10,032 bases of DNA, from positions 1-10,032 of the forward strand of contig SXUH01000199.1 in assembly GCA_005791855.1 (NCBI GenBank), in the 5' to 3' direction. Each line of letters starts with the position of its first letter. Position 1 is the first letter of the stretch. This DNA comes from Bdellovibrionales bacterium (GTDB taxonomy: Bacteria > Bdellovibrionota > Bacteriovoracia > Bacteriovoracales > Bacteriovoracaceae). Below, piece by piece: positions 1-6,966 of this stretch. The position numbers were made by a program, and so were the translations under genes. Under the pieces are notes generated by a model, which searched no databases, was not told the origin of the DNA, and was given only the letters and a program-made list of their open reading frames with translations.

Positions 1-1
1 A

Positions 2-40
2 AAAGACCTCGCAGAAGCGGGAACGGACGAATTGATCTAA
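2..40 (+). CDS. possible 3' end of an upstream gene (partial)
   Basis: Frame 2 of the first 40 bases reads KDLAEAGTDELI followed by TAA, which resembles an ordinary protein C-terminus. The gene would begin before the window. Frame 1 is also open, to a TAA at 70-72, but reads as an Arg-rich, less protein-like string, so frame 2 is preferred. Only 12 codons are visible, so neither product nor reality can be established. Confidence 0.25.
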   Translation, partial: KDLAEAGTDELI

Positions 41-74
41 GCGTGTTCTGGAGTAATGCCAAGTTGGCCTAAAA

Positions 75-90
75 GTAATTATAAAATTAC
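75..90. repeat. short perfect inverted repeat in the AT-rich leader
   Basis: GTAATT and AATTAC form perfect 6-bp arms around a 4-base ATAA spacer. It lies in an AT-rich stretch about 130 bp upstream of the secreted-protein gene. It is not followed by a T-run, so it does not look like an intrinsic terminator. It could be a binding site for a dimeric regulator or a chance feature of AT-rich DNA. No protein can be assigned to it. Confidence 0.35.
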
Positions 91-143
91 GAGGGGTTCG
101 TATTTATTAATTGCTTTTCTTATCAATAGACGTCCAAAAACGC

Positions 144-160
144 TGTCTAATCCCTAGACA
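144..160. promoter_or_regulatory. inverted repeat overlapping a -10-like hexamer
   Basis: TGTCTA and TAGACA are perfect 6-bp arms around a 5-base spacer. The left arm overlaps TCTAAT (146-151), which matches the sigma-70 -10 consensus at 5 of 6 positions. No good -35 lies 16-18 bases upstream. A dyad on a -10 element is a typical operator arrangement, so this is a candidate regulated promoter for the gene at 220. It is inferred from pattern only. The rest of 41-219 holds no ORF I would call. A further 6-bp inverted repeat (176-181 with 204-209) flanks the final stretch before the gene. Confidence 0.3.
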
Positions 161-207
161 CCCCCTGTAATTCCTTACCCGCCCGGGACCTTTTCGCCTC
201 CCTCGGG

Positions 208-213
208 TACTAT
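208..213 (+). promoter_or_regulatory. TANNNT-type -10 hexamer placed for a leaderless start
   Basis: TACTAT ends six bases before the ATG at 220. The intervening bases are CCTCCC, and there is no Shine-Dalgarno sequence. A -10 of form TANNNT ending 6-7 bases before a start codon is the known hallmark of leaderless mRNAs, where transcription starts at the A of the ATG. No convincing -35 accompanies it. The alternative is a start from the 146-151 hexamer with translation that does not depend on a Shine-Dalgarno sequence. Confidence 0.3.
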
Positions 214-219
214 CCTCCC

Positions 220-1383
220 ATGAAAACCCTCATCCTTTTCCTCGCCCTCGTAGCGCTCACCCGGGCGGCGTCCGCGAACGTCAGAGAGTTCCAGGCCCAG
301 ATCCTGAACTTCCGGGTGATCGAGATCCTGAACTTCCGAGGCGAAGGGCTCACCCAGTGCGCCCGGAACAACAGGCCGGGGGCGGCGGCGCTGAGCTCCG
401 CCTTCCACGGCAGGCTCCAGCGGCTCAACCTCACCTACTTCACCAACTACGAGGAGCGGCTCGTCGCCTTCCTCGACCTCCTCTCGACCACGGAGAACAC
501 CCAGCTCTGCCGCGCGGAGATCGCCGCGGCCGACGACCGGCTCCGGGGGATCCAGCGGAGTAAGTTCAAGCTCCCGGCCATCATCGCGAAGGCGGCCTGC
601 CTGGCCACGCCGCCGCTGAAGATCCTCCAGTGTCGGCGGAACGTGGACGCGATCATCAAGGAGCTCGACCCCTTCTGCGCGACCCAGAACAGTAACAACT
701 ACTTCGGGGTGAAGGATCCGAACCCGTGCATGGCCGGGGACAAGATCCTCGCCGACACTCTCCGGAAGAGCTCGGATCCCGATCAGGACCAGCTCCGGGA
801 ATTCCTCGATGCCTTCGAGCAGGCGGTGAAGACCTCGCGCCCGGGAACCGCCATCGACCTGTGGCAGATCTATCTCCAGGCCAACTACGACGACTACGAC
901 AACCGCAAGCGCTTCCTCGGCATGATGAACTTCTTCTACTACGCCATGGGGACGGCCGGCGGGTACCTGGACGGGATCGCGGACCACTACTGGCTGCGCG
1001 CCCTCGGAGAAGGGAACTCATCCGGAGACGTCTTCGGGGAGTTCTTCGCCCTCCGGCAGAAGATCGACCGCTACGGCTACATCATCAAGAAGCTCGCCAA
1101 GAACCGGAACCTCACCTTCCTCACCCACGGCCGCGGCGTCGAGGGCCTAAACCGCCACGACTTCATGTCCATGTTCCTCGCCTGCCATTTCAAGGCCTAC
1201 GGCCCCCTCGTCTCGAGCGTCATCCCGAAGATCCTCGGCGTCGGGTACGAGTCGCTGGACTTCGTCTCCCACATCCGCGGGAACGTGGGTGTGAGGAACA
1301 GCGCCGAGAACTTCCGGGTGGATACCAACCGCTACATGCAGGGAAGTAACTGGGGCCAGGGCTTCTGCTCCTTCAAGTTCTAA
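220..1383 (+). CDS. secreted hypothetical protein, 387 aa
   Basis: I do not recognise a family. Residues 1-19 form a classic Sec signal peptide: MKT, a hydrophobic run of about ten residues, then a likely cleavage after ASA. The mature protein would be exported, probably to the periplasm or outside. There is no lipobox Cys and no later membrane helix. Eight cysteines (47, 97, 127, 138, 153, 170, 322, 383) suggest disulfides. The central part is rich in aromatic residues (FFYY near 238-241, several Tyr/Trp between 215 and 260). An in-frame duplication near the N-terminus gives ILNFRVIE then ILNFRGEG. Codon use is strongly G/C-ending, matching its neighbours, so it is probably a genuine resident gene. 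The start is supported by the signal peptide although no ribosome binding site precedes it. It stands alone on the plus strand and overlaps the convergent isoaspartyl peptidase gene by 11 bp, so it is not part of the cyanophycin operon. Confidence 0.75.
   Translation: MKTLILFLALVALTRAASANVREFQAQILNFRVIEILNFRGEGLTQCARNNRPGAAALSSAFHGRLQRLNLTYFTNYEERLVAFLDLLSTTENTQLCRAEIAAADDRLRGIQRSKFKLPAIIAKAACLATPPLKILQCRRNVDAIIKELDPFCATQNSNNYFGVKDPNPCMAGDKILADTLRKSSDPDQDQLREFLDAFEQAVKTSRPGTAIDLWQIYLQANYDDYDNRKRFLGMMNFFYYAMGTAGGYLDGIADHYWLRALGEGNSSGDVFGEFFALRQKIDRYGYIIKKLAKNRNLTFLTHGRGVEGLNRHDFMSMFLACHFKAYGPLVSSVIPKILGVGYESLDFVSHIRGNVGVRNSAENFRVDTNRYMQGSNWGQGFCSFKF
300..347 (+). repeat. 24-bp in-frame tandem duplication
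   Basis: The 15-mer GATCCTGAACTTCCG occurs at 300-314 and again at 324-338, a period of 24 bp (8 codons). The remaining 9 bases of the two units have diverged. The result is two ILNFR motifs directly after the signal peptide of the secreted protein. The exact 15-base identity suggests a fairly recent slippage or duplication. Confidence 0.7.
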
Positions 1384-2308
1384 ATTCCTTGTGGGTCACG
1401 TCGTCGCCGACCCCGGTCCAGGTGACGCCGTCGGTTTTCACGTAGCCCCGGAACATGGTGTCGGTGTTGAAGTCCATGGTGACGTTCCCGACCCGGTCCA
1501 CGCCGATGATCCCGCCGGTCCCGCCGAGGTCGTGCATCTTCCGGTTGATCGCTTCCTGGGCGGCTTCCTCTAGCGAGAGGCCCCGGTACTCCATCAGCGC
1601 CGAGATGTCGTAAGCCGAACACAGGCGCATGAAGTACTCCCCGTGGCCGGTCGAGGAGATGGCGCAGGTGCGGTTGTTGGCGTAGACGCCGGCGCCGACG
1701 ATCCCCGAGTCGCCGATGCGGCCAAACTTCTTGTTGTTCATCCCGCCGGTGGAAGTGGCGGCGGCGAGGTTCCCGTGCTGGTCCAGGGCCACGGCGCCCA
1801 CGGTCCCGAGGTTGAGCTCCGTGTGCTCCTGGTTCTTGATCTTCTGCCAGCTCTCCCACCGGGCCTCGGTGAAGAAGTACGACGGGTCGACGATGGTCAC
1901 CCCGGCGTCGCGGGCGAACTCCTCCGCCCCGGGCCCCACCAGCATCACGTGCTCCGTCCTCTCCATCACCGCCCGGGCGGCCGTGATGGGATTCTTGATG
2001 CTGGTGACGAAGGCCACGGAGCCGGCGCAGAGGTTCTTCCCGTCCATGATGGCGGCGTCCATCTCGATCTTCCCGTTGTGGGTGAAGACCGAGCCCCGGC
2101 CAGCGTTGAAGAGCGGACAGTCCTCCAGCGAATTGACCGCCCTCTCCACCGCGTCCAGGGCGGAGCCGCCGAGCCGGAGGACCTGGTGGCCCTGGAGCAG
2201 GGCTTCGTTCAGGGCCGCGTGGAAGGCCCGTTCTTTTTCCGGAGTCATGCCGGACTTGTACCGGCCGGCGCCTCCGTGGATGACTAGTGCGGTTCGCGGG
2301 TGACCCAT
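1373..2308 (-). CDS. iaaA: isoaspartyl peptidase / L-asparaginase (Ntn-hydrolase), 311 aa
   Basis: This is a plant-type asparaginase/beta-aspartyl peptidase that hydrolyses isoaspartyl dipeptides and, in many members, L-Asn. It contains HGGAG (11-15), FNAGRGSVFT (67-76), MDAAIMDG (83-90), GTVGAVALD (168-176), TSTGGMNNKKFGRIGDS (185-201) and STGHGE (219-224). In this family the Thr of GTVGA is the nucleophile, freed by autocleavage before it. Thr169 here would give an alpha chain of about 168 residues and a beta chain of about 143. No signal peptide is present, so a cytoplasmic enzyme is expected. The start is firm: TAGGAG (2315-2320) lies six bases upstream. As the last gene of the cyanophycin operon, 14 bp after cphB, its likely substrate is beta-Asp-Arg released from cyanophycin, yielding Asp and Arg. 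Context cannot exclude a broader isoaspartyl-peptide or asparagine role. The stop codon falls inside the convergent gene. Confidence 0.93.
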   Translation of the reverse strand: MGHPRTALVIHGGAGRYKSGMTPEKERAFHAALNEALLQGHQVLRLGGSALDAVERAVNSLEDCPLFNAGRGSVFTHNGKIEMDAAIMDGKNLCAGSVAFVTSIKNPITAARAVMERTEHVMLVGPGAEEFARDAGVTIVDPSYFFTEARWESWQKIKNQEHTELNLGTVGAVALDQHGNLAAATSTGGMNNKKFGRIGDSGIVGAGVYANNRTCAISSTGHGEYFMRLCSAYDISALMEYRGLSLEEAAQEAINRKMHDLGGTGGIIGVDRVGNVTMDFNTDTMFRGYVKTDGVTWTGVGDDVTHKEFRT

Positions 2309-2322
2309 GTGTTTCTCCTAAG

Positions 2323-3144
2323 TCAGCTCTTGGGTTTTAGGTCTTGCTTGTGGGGGATCCTCCTGTGCACGTCGAACCAGTCTCCCTTCACCAGGAGGTG
2401 GAGCTTGACGTTGAAGATCGAGAGGGCCGAGTTCTCCTCGCCCTCGGAGAGGTTGCAGCCGCTCGCCTCGTGGGCGTCGAGGACGTAGACGGCCCCGGAG
2501 CCCAGGACGTGGAACCGCTGCTGGTTGTCCACCACGATCGCCGTGTCCTCGTCGATGCCGATGCCGAGGTTCTTCGGATTGTGAGCGGTGGCCCCGATGA
2601 GCCGGCCGATCCGGCCCCGTTCGGCGAAGTGCTGGTCGATGAGCATGCAGGGGATGAGCCCGAGGCCCGGCGCCATCTTTAGCCCCGTGCCGATGCGGAA
2701 GGAGGCGTCGGACTTCCCCTCGATCATCATGGTCTCTCCCATGACCGAAGCCCCGGCGGAGGTTCCGGCGATGATGCCTCCTCCGTGGTAGATCTCGAGG
2801 ATCCGGTCGAGGACCACGGTCCCGCCCAGCTCGCTCGTGATCTTGAGCTGGTCCCCGCCCGTGAAGAAGATGGCGTCGGCGTCCTTCACGGCGGCGAGGG
2901 CCTTGGTGTCCACGCTCTCGTGCCGGTGGTAGACGTCGAGGTGGCTGAGCTTCTTCACCCCGAGGTCCCGGAAGACCTTCCGGTAGATCTCCCAGAGCTC
3001 GTCGCCCACCGCGCTCGCCACGGAGACGATGCAGAGTTTTCCGTTCCCGACCCCCTCCGCGACGACCCGGAGGATCTCCTTGTCGTTTTCCTTGTCTTCC
3101 TTCCCGCCGATGATGATGAGCTTACCGGATTTCTTTCTTACCAT
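2323..3144 (-). CDS. cphB: cyanophycinase, 273 aa
   Basis: Cyanophycinase is a serine exopeptidase of family S61 that releases beta-Asp-Arg dipeptides from cyanophycin. It shows the family core: GKLIIIGGKED (7-17), FFTGGDQ (93-99), the nucleophile elbow GTSAGAS (127-133) with Ser129 as presumed nucleophile, and DQHFAERGRIGRL (170-182). The length of 273 residues matches intracellular CphB (about 270). With no signal peptide it is not the secreted CphE type, so it should mobilise the cell's own store. Its ATG lies inside the iadA-like gene, overlapping it by 23 bp. The upstream AGGA (3157-3160) is about 12 bases away, weak spacing, so translation is probably coupled to the upstream gene. It lies between the two dipeptide-cleaving enzymes, matching the order of the pathway. 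Confidence 0.95.
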   Translation of the reverse strand: MVRKKSGKLIIIGGKEDKENDKEILRVVAEGVGNGKLCIVSVASAVGDELWEIYRKVFRDLGVKKLSHLDVYHRHESVDTKALAAVKDADAIFFTGGDQLKITSELGGTVVLDRILEIYHGGGIIAGTSAGASVMGETMMIEGKSDASFRIGTGLKMAPGLGLIPCMLIDQHFAERGRIGRLIGATAHNPKNLGIGIDEDTAIVVDNQQRFHVLGSGAVYVLDAHEASGCNLSEGEENSALSIFNVKLHLLVKGDWFDVHRRIPHKQDLKPKS

Positions 3145-4276
3145 GGAGTTCGATGTTCCTGTTAGAGTTTTCGAGTTGCTTGAGCCGGTGGACGAAGCGG
3201 CCCTCCCGCACGTAGACCTTCCCGGCGAGGACCACGTCCCGGATCCGGAGGTCCTTCTTGTCGAGGAGGACGAGGTCCGCGTCCGCGTCGATCTCTATCT
3301 TCCCCTTGGCGCCGAGCTTGAGCACCCGGGCCGTGTTCGTCGTCACGAGCGGGAGAACCTTCTCCAGGGGCCACTTGAGTTCCCGCATGACGTCCCGGAG
3401 CTGGCCGTAGAGCGTCTTCGGCGAGCTGAAGGAGGCGTCCGTGGAAATTGTCACGTACTCGAGGTCCCCGCCGAGCTCCACGAACTTCCCGAGCTCCTCC
3501 GCGAGCTTCTCCTCCGTCGTATCCATGTCCACGGTCACCTTCAGGTGGGTGAGCTCCACCGCCTGCTTCAGGAGCTCGGGGTTCCGGTTCACGTGGGTCG
3601 GGTAGACCACCTCTGGCTCGATGTCATAGTCCTTGAGGAGCTTGAAGATCTGTTCGAGGTTGCGTTTCCCGTCCCCCATGTGGAAGTGCGTGCAGCCGCA
3701 CTTCTGCGAAAGCATCCCACCGGTGTAGGCTTCGGTGACGACCTTCGCCAGTTCGTCGGTGCGCGGGAGGATGCTCCGGGGGTCGGAGACGGCGAGCTCG
3801 CCGGCCCCGATGATCTCCGGAATGAGGAGGACGTCCGAGCGGATCCCGCCGGTGACGGTGCAGCTCGGGAGCACGTAGCCGCCGGTCCAGAGGAAGACGT
3901 TCATCCCCTCGTCGATGAGCGACCGGGCGTGGCCCAGGATCGAGAGCATGTTGTACGTGATGGTGTCCACACCCAGGCAACCGACGACGGTGGTGATCCC
4001 TCCCAGGACCTGCTCGGGCAGCGTGATGGGAAAGGTCCGGGCCCAGAAGCCCCCTTCGCCGTCGCCGCCGACGAGGTGCTCGTGAGGGTCGATGAATCCG
4101 GGTGTCAGGTAGGTGCCTTCGCCGTCGATGACCTCCGGCCGGATCCCGGTGCGCTCGAGGGCGGCCTCGTCGGTCTTTCCGATCCAGATGATCTTTCCGT
4201 TGATGGTGAGGACGTCCTTCTTCCCCAGGGGCTTCGGCGAGTAGACTTCGCAGTTCTTAATGATCAAGGCGGCCAT
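3122..4276 (-). CDS. iadA: IadA-type isoaspartyl dipeptidase (amidohydrolase superfamily), 384 aa
   Basis: This is a metal-dependent beta-aspartyl dipeptidase that would cleave beta-Asp-Arg made by CphB. Visible motifs are PGFIDPHEH (59-67) with metal ligands His65 and His67, GGDGEGG (70-76) with Glu74 at the IadA substrate-contact position, FHMGD (198-202) with His199, YPTHVNRN (225-232) with His228, and STD (278-280) with Asp280 as catalytic acid/base. From memory of E. coli IadA, these match H68, H70, E77, H201, H230 and D285. The carboxylated Lys162 that bridges the two metals appears here as Glu160 in GELAVSDPRS, an unusual change. The ORF extends to 4345, but the start at 4276 is chosen because AAAGGGAA (4281-4288) sits just upstream and the product then begins MAALIIKN, as this family does. 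The first 20 bp overlap the end of cphA and the last 23 bp overlap cphB, implying coupled translation. Confidence 0.9.
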   Translation of the reverse strand: MAALIIKNCEVYSPKPLGKKDVLTINGKIIWIGKTDEAALERTGIRPEVIDGEGTYLTPGFIDPHEHLVGGDGEGGFWARTFPITLPEQVLGGITTVVGCLGVDTITYNMLSILGHARSLIDEGMNVFLWTGGYVLPSCTVTGGIRSDVLLIPEIIGAGELAVSDPRSILPRTDELAKVVTEAYTGGMLSQKCGCTHFHMGDGKRNLEQIFKLLKDYDIEPEVVYPTHVNRNPELLKQAVELTHLKVTVDMDTTEEKLAEELGKFVELGGDLEYVTISTDASFSSPKTLYGQLRDVMRELKWPLEKVLPLVTTNTARVLKLGAKGKIEIDADADLVLLDKKDLRIRDVVLAGKVYVREGRFVHRLKQLENSNRNIELHGKKEIR

Positions 4277-6926
4277 GGTGTTCCCTTTCTTCTGGATCGG
4301 CGTGGATCCCGTCCACCGGCACGGCCCCGTGCTCCCGGAGGGCACGGGTGATGGCCTCGAGGTCTTCGTAGAAGTACACCAGCACCTCCCCCTCTTCCAT
4401 TTCTCTCACCGCGAGGTCCAGGGCCTCCCGGGCGTTCAGGACGACCTCGGTCGGGATCGTCTTGTTCTCCGTCGCGATGGCCCCGAGGAGGAGCCGGGCG
4501 ACGTCCCCGGCCTTCCGGCCCCGGAGGTCGTCGTCTTCCCGGACGATGATCTTGTCGAAGACGTGCGCCGCCGCCATCCCCGCCAGAGAGATCATCCGGT
4601 CGGCGCGGTCCCCCGGTGTGCCGATGATGCCGGTGACGACCTTCGTCCCCCACTTCCGGACCATTTCTCCGACGGACATGAAGGCGTCCGGGTTGTGTCC
4701 GTAGTCCAGGAGCAGGTGCCCCTTCCCGATCTGGTACAGGTTCGTGCGGCCAGGGTTGTGCTTGTTACTACAGGACCGGAGGCCCTCGATGACGGAGTCC
4801 ATCGGCACGCCGACGGCGGTAGAGGCCGCGATCGCTGCCAGAGCGTTGGCCACCTGGTAGGTGGAAGTCCCGCCCATGGTGATCGGGATTTCCGTCGACC
4901 GGAGGAGGAGTCTGGCGGAGTTTTCCTTGAGTTCGTAGATCGCTCCCTGCCGGTGGAAGTAGCAGGTTCCGCCACGATGGGCGTGCTCCATGATGGCTTC
5001 CGATTCCTCCTCCAGGGAGAAGTACACGAGCTTCCGATCGTCTTCCAGGAGCTGGGGCTTTTCTTTGACAAGCCGGAGGAGCTCCGGGGAATCCGCATTG
5101 AGCACGAGGGTCCCGCCCTTCCGGACCCTCTCCACCACCAGGGACTTGATCCAGAGAATGTCCTCCACGCTCTCGATCCCGTCCTGGCCGATGTGATCGG
5201 CCTGGATGTTAGTGATGATCCCCACGTCGCACCAGTCGAAGCCCAAGCCCCGCTTGACGATCCCGCCGCGGGCGGTTTCGAGCACTGCGACGTCCACCGA
5301 CGGGTCGCCGAGGATGGTCCGGGCCGAGACCGGGCCCGTGGTGTCTCCCGCGGAGAGCAGATTCCCGTTGAGGTAGATGCCGTCGGTGGTGGTGGTGCCG
5401 ACGTTCTCCCCGGAGCCCGCGAGGATGTGGCTGACGATCCTCGTGACGGTCGTCTTCCCGTTCGTCCCGGTGATGGCGATGATGGGGATCCGACCGGTTT
5501 GGTTTTCTCGAAAGAGGTTCTCGACGATGGCACCGGCCACGTCCCGCGGCTTGCCCCTGCGCGGATAATGGTGCATGCGAATCCCGGGGCCCGCGTTGAC
5601 CTCGATGATCCCACCCCTCTGTCCGCTCAAGCTCTGGCCAATGTCTTCGATCACCAGATCGATCCCGCACACGTCCAGGCCCACGATCCGCGCGGCCCGT
5701 TCACACATGACCCGGATCTCCGGATGGACGACGTCGGTCACGTCGTCCGCGCTTCCGCCCGTAGAGAGGTTCGCGGTTTCTCGCAGGTAGACGATTTGCT
5801 CCTTCTTCGGAATATCCGTAAGTGCGATTCCATTTTTCTTTAAGAAGATCTCTGTTTCATCATCGAAGGTGATCCTGGTGAGGACGTTCTCATGGCCCTC
5901 GCCCCGGAGAGGACTTCTATTTTCCACCTCGGCGAGCTCCCGGATCGATCTCACGCCGTCACCGATGACGTGGGCTGGGATGCGGTGAGAGGCCGCGACC
6001 AACTTCCCCCCGACGACGACGCCCCGGTAGTCCTTCCCGCTGTAGGACTCTTCGACCAGGATCTCGGCCGAATGCACCTGGGAGAGCTTGAACGCCTCCG
6101 CCACCTCGGCTTCGGTCGTGAGGTTCAGGAACACTCCCCGGCCGTGGTTCCCGTCCAGGGGCTTGAGCACCACCGGTGCCCCGAGGTCCCGGAAGGCTTC
6201 GAGGGCCTCCTCCAGATCACCGACGACCCTCCCCGCGGGGACGCGGATGGCGGCTTCTTCCAGATACTTCTTCGTGAGCCCCTTGTCCTGGGCGATGGCG
6301 ACGCCGATGTCACTGGTCTCCGAGGTGGTCGTGGCCTGGATGATCCTCCGGTGCTTCCCGTACCCCAGCTGGACGGAGCTCAGGTCGTCGAGCCGGCGCC
6401 ACGGAATGTTTCTTTCCTGCGCCGCCTGGACGATGGCCTTCGTACTGGGCCCAAGCTCGGATCTCCGAACGCTTCGTTTGATCCGGCCCAGGCCTTCTTC
6501 CAGATCGAAGGGGCGGCCCTGCCAGACGGCGCACACGAGCTCCGTCGCCACCTCGAGGACGCACTTCATCCCTTCTTCGGACTTGTAGCGGATGACGACC
6601 TTGTAGATCCCCGGGGCCCCGCCGTAGATCGCCTTGCCGTAGCCGACGCCGATCCCGGCCAGCTCCGAGAGTGCGAGGGCCACGTGCTCGGTGATGTGGG
6701 CCGCGAAGGTTCCGCGGTTCAGGCGTTCCACGAAGCCGCCGACGTATCCCGGAGAGCAGCGGTGTTCCCGTAGCATCGGAAGGACCCCGAGGAGGCGATC
6801 GGTGAAGCCGGGGGAATCGGTGCTGGCCTTCTCCGTGAGGTCTCCGAGATCCAGAGTCATGATGAGCACGGGGCGGTGGTGGTAGACGCTGGGCCCGGAG
6901 ATCGTTTTGATGCTGGTAATCTTCAT
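4257..6926 (-). CDS. cphA: cyanophycin synthetase, 889 aa
   Basis: CphA makes cyanophycin by ATP-dependent addition of Asp to the polymer backbone and of Arg to each Asp side chain. The three-part family architecture is complete. An N-terminal domain (about 1-160) includes HITEHVALALSELAG (77-91). An ATP-grasp domain (about 165-480) has VVLKPLDGNHGRGV (252-265) and IIEVNAGPGIRMHHYP (440-455). A Mur-ligase-like domain (about 481-880) has P-loop GTNGKTTV (487-494), LETARGGI (549-556), ITNIQADHIGQDG (571-583) and DYGHNPDAF (741-749). The length is normal for CphA1 (about 870-900) and both ATP sites look intact, so this is not the single-site CphA2 type. HxxEH at 77-81 may correspond to the hydrolytic site reported in the N domain of some CphA1 enzymes. 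The ATG at 6926 gives the expected MKI start. The Shine-Dalgarno is weak (GGA about 10 bases upstream). It is the first gene of the operon. Confidence 0.97.
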   Translation of the reverse strand: MKITSIKTISGPSVYHHRPVLIMTLDLGDLTEKASTDSPGFTDRLLGVLPMLREHRCSPGYVGGFVERLNRGTFAAHITEHVALALSELAGIGVGYGKAIYGGAPGIYKVVIRYKSEEGMKCVLEVATELVCAVWQGRPFDLEEGLGRIKRSVRRSELGPSTKAIVQAAQERNIPWRRLDDLSSVQLGYGKHRRIIQATTTSETSDIGVAIAQDKGLTKKYLEEAAIRVPAGRVVGDLEEALEAFRDLGAPVVLKPLDGNHGRGVFLNLTTEAEVAEAFKLSQVHSAEILVEESYSGKDYRGVVVGGKLVAASHRIPAHVIGDGVRSIRELAEVENRSPLRGEGHENVLTRITFDDETEIFLKKNGIALTDIPKKEQIVYLRETANLSTGGSADDVTDVVHPEIRVMCERAARIVGLDVCGIDLVIEDIGQSLSGQRGGIIEVNAGPGIRMHHYPRRGKPRDVAGAIVENLFRENQTGRIPIIAITGTNGKTTVTRIVSHILAGSGENVGTTTTDGIYLNGNLLSAGDTTGPVSARTILGDPSVDVAVLETARGGIVKRGLGFDWCDVGIITNIQADHIGQDGIESVEDILWIKSLVVERVRKGGTLVLNADSPELLRLVKEKPQLLEDDRKLVYFSLEEESEAIMEHAHRGGTCYFHRQGAIYELKENSARLLLRSTEIPITMGGTSTYQVANALAAIAASTAVGVPMDSVIEGLRSCSNKHNPGRTNLYQIGKGHLLLDYGHNPDAFMSVGEMVRKWGTKVVTGIIGTPGDRADRMISLAGMAAAHVFDKIIVREDDDLRGRKAGDVARLLLGAIATENKTIPTEVVLNAREALDLAVREMEEGEVLVYFYEDLEAITRALREHGAVPVDGIHADPEEREHHGRLDH

Positions 6927-6966
6927 GGTTCACCATTCCGTTGGTTAATCAGATAGCTCAAGAAAG

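Noticed and set aside
1..219. Search for a tRNA or small RNA gene in the 5' non-coding stretch
   Set aside because: No cloverleaf, CCA end or GC-rich hairpin plus T-run was found; only short inverted repeats are present.
4277..4345. Upstream extension of the IadA-like protein by 23 residues to an ATG at 4345
   Set aside because: The extension (MPSGSTGPCRW and onward) does not look like the family N-terminus and lies fully inside cphA. A better ribosome binding site precedes the ATG at 4276.
3029..4351. Plus-strand open frame of 440 codons opposite iadA and the start of cphB
   Set aside because: It is antisense to genes with intact catalytic motifs. Its composition (Val/Asp/Glu/Arg/His-rich, no motif) is the usual mirror of GC-rich codons.
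4260..5843. Plus-strand open frame of 527 codons opposite cphA
   Set aside because: It is a shadow of the Mur-ligase half of CphA. No recognisable domain or ribosome binding site is present, and the composition is that of an antisense frame.
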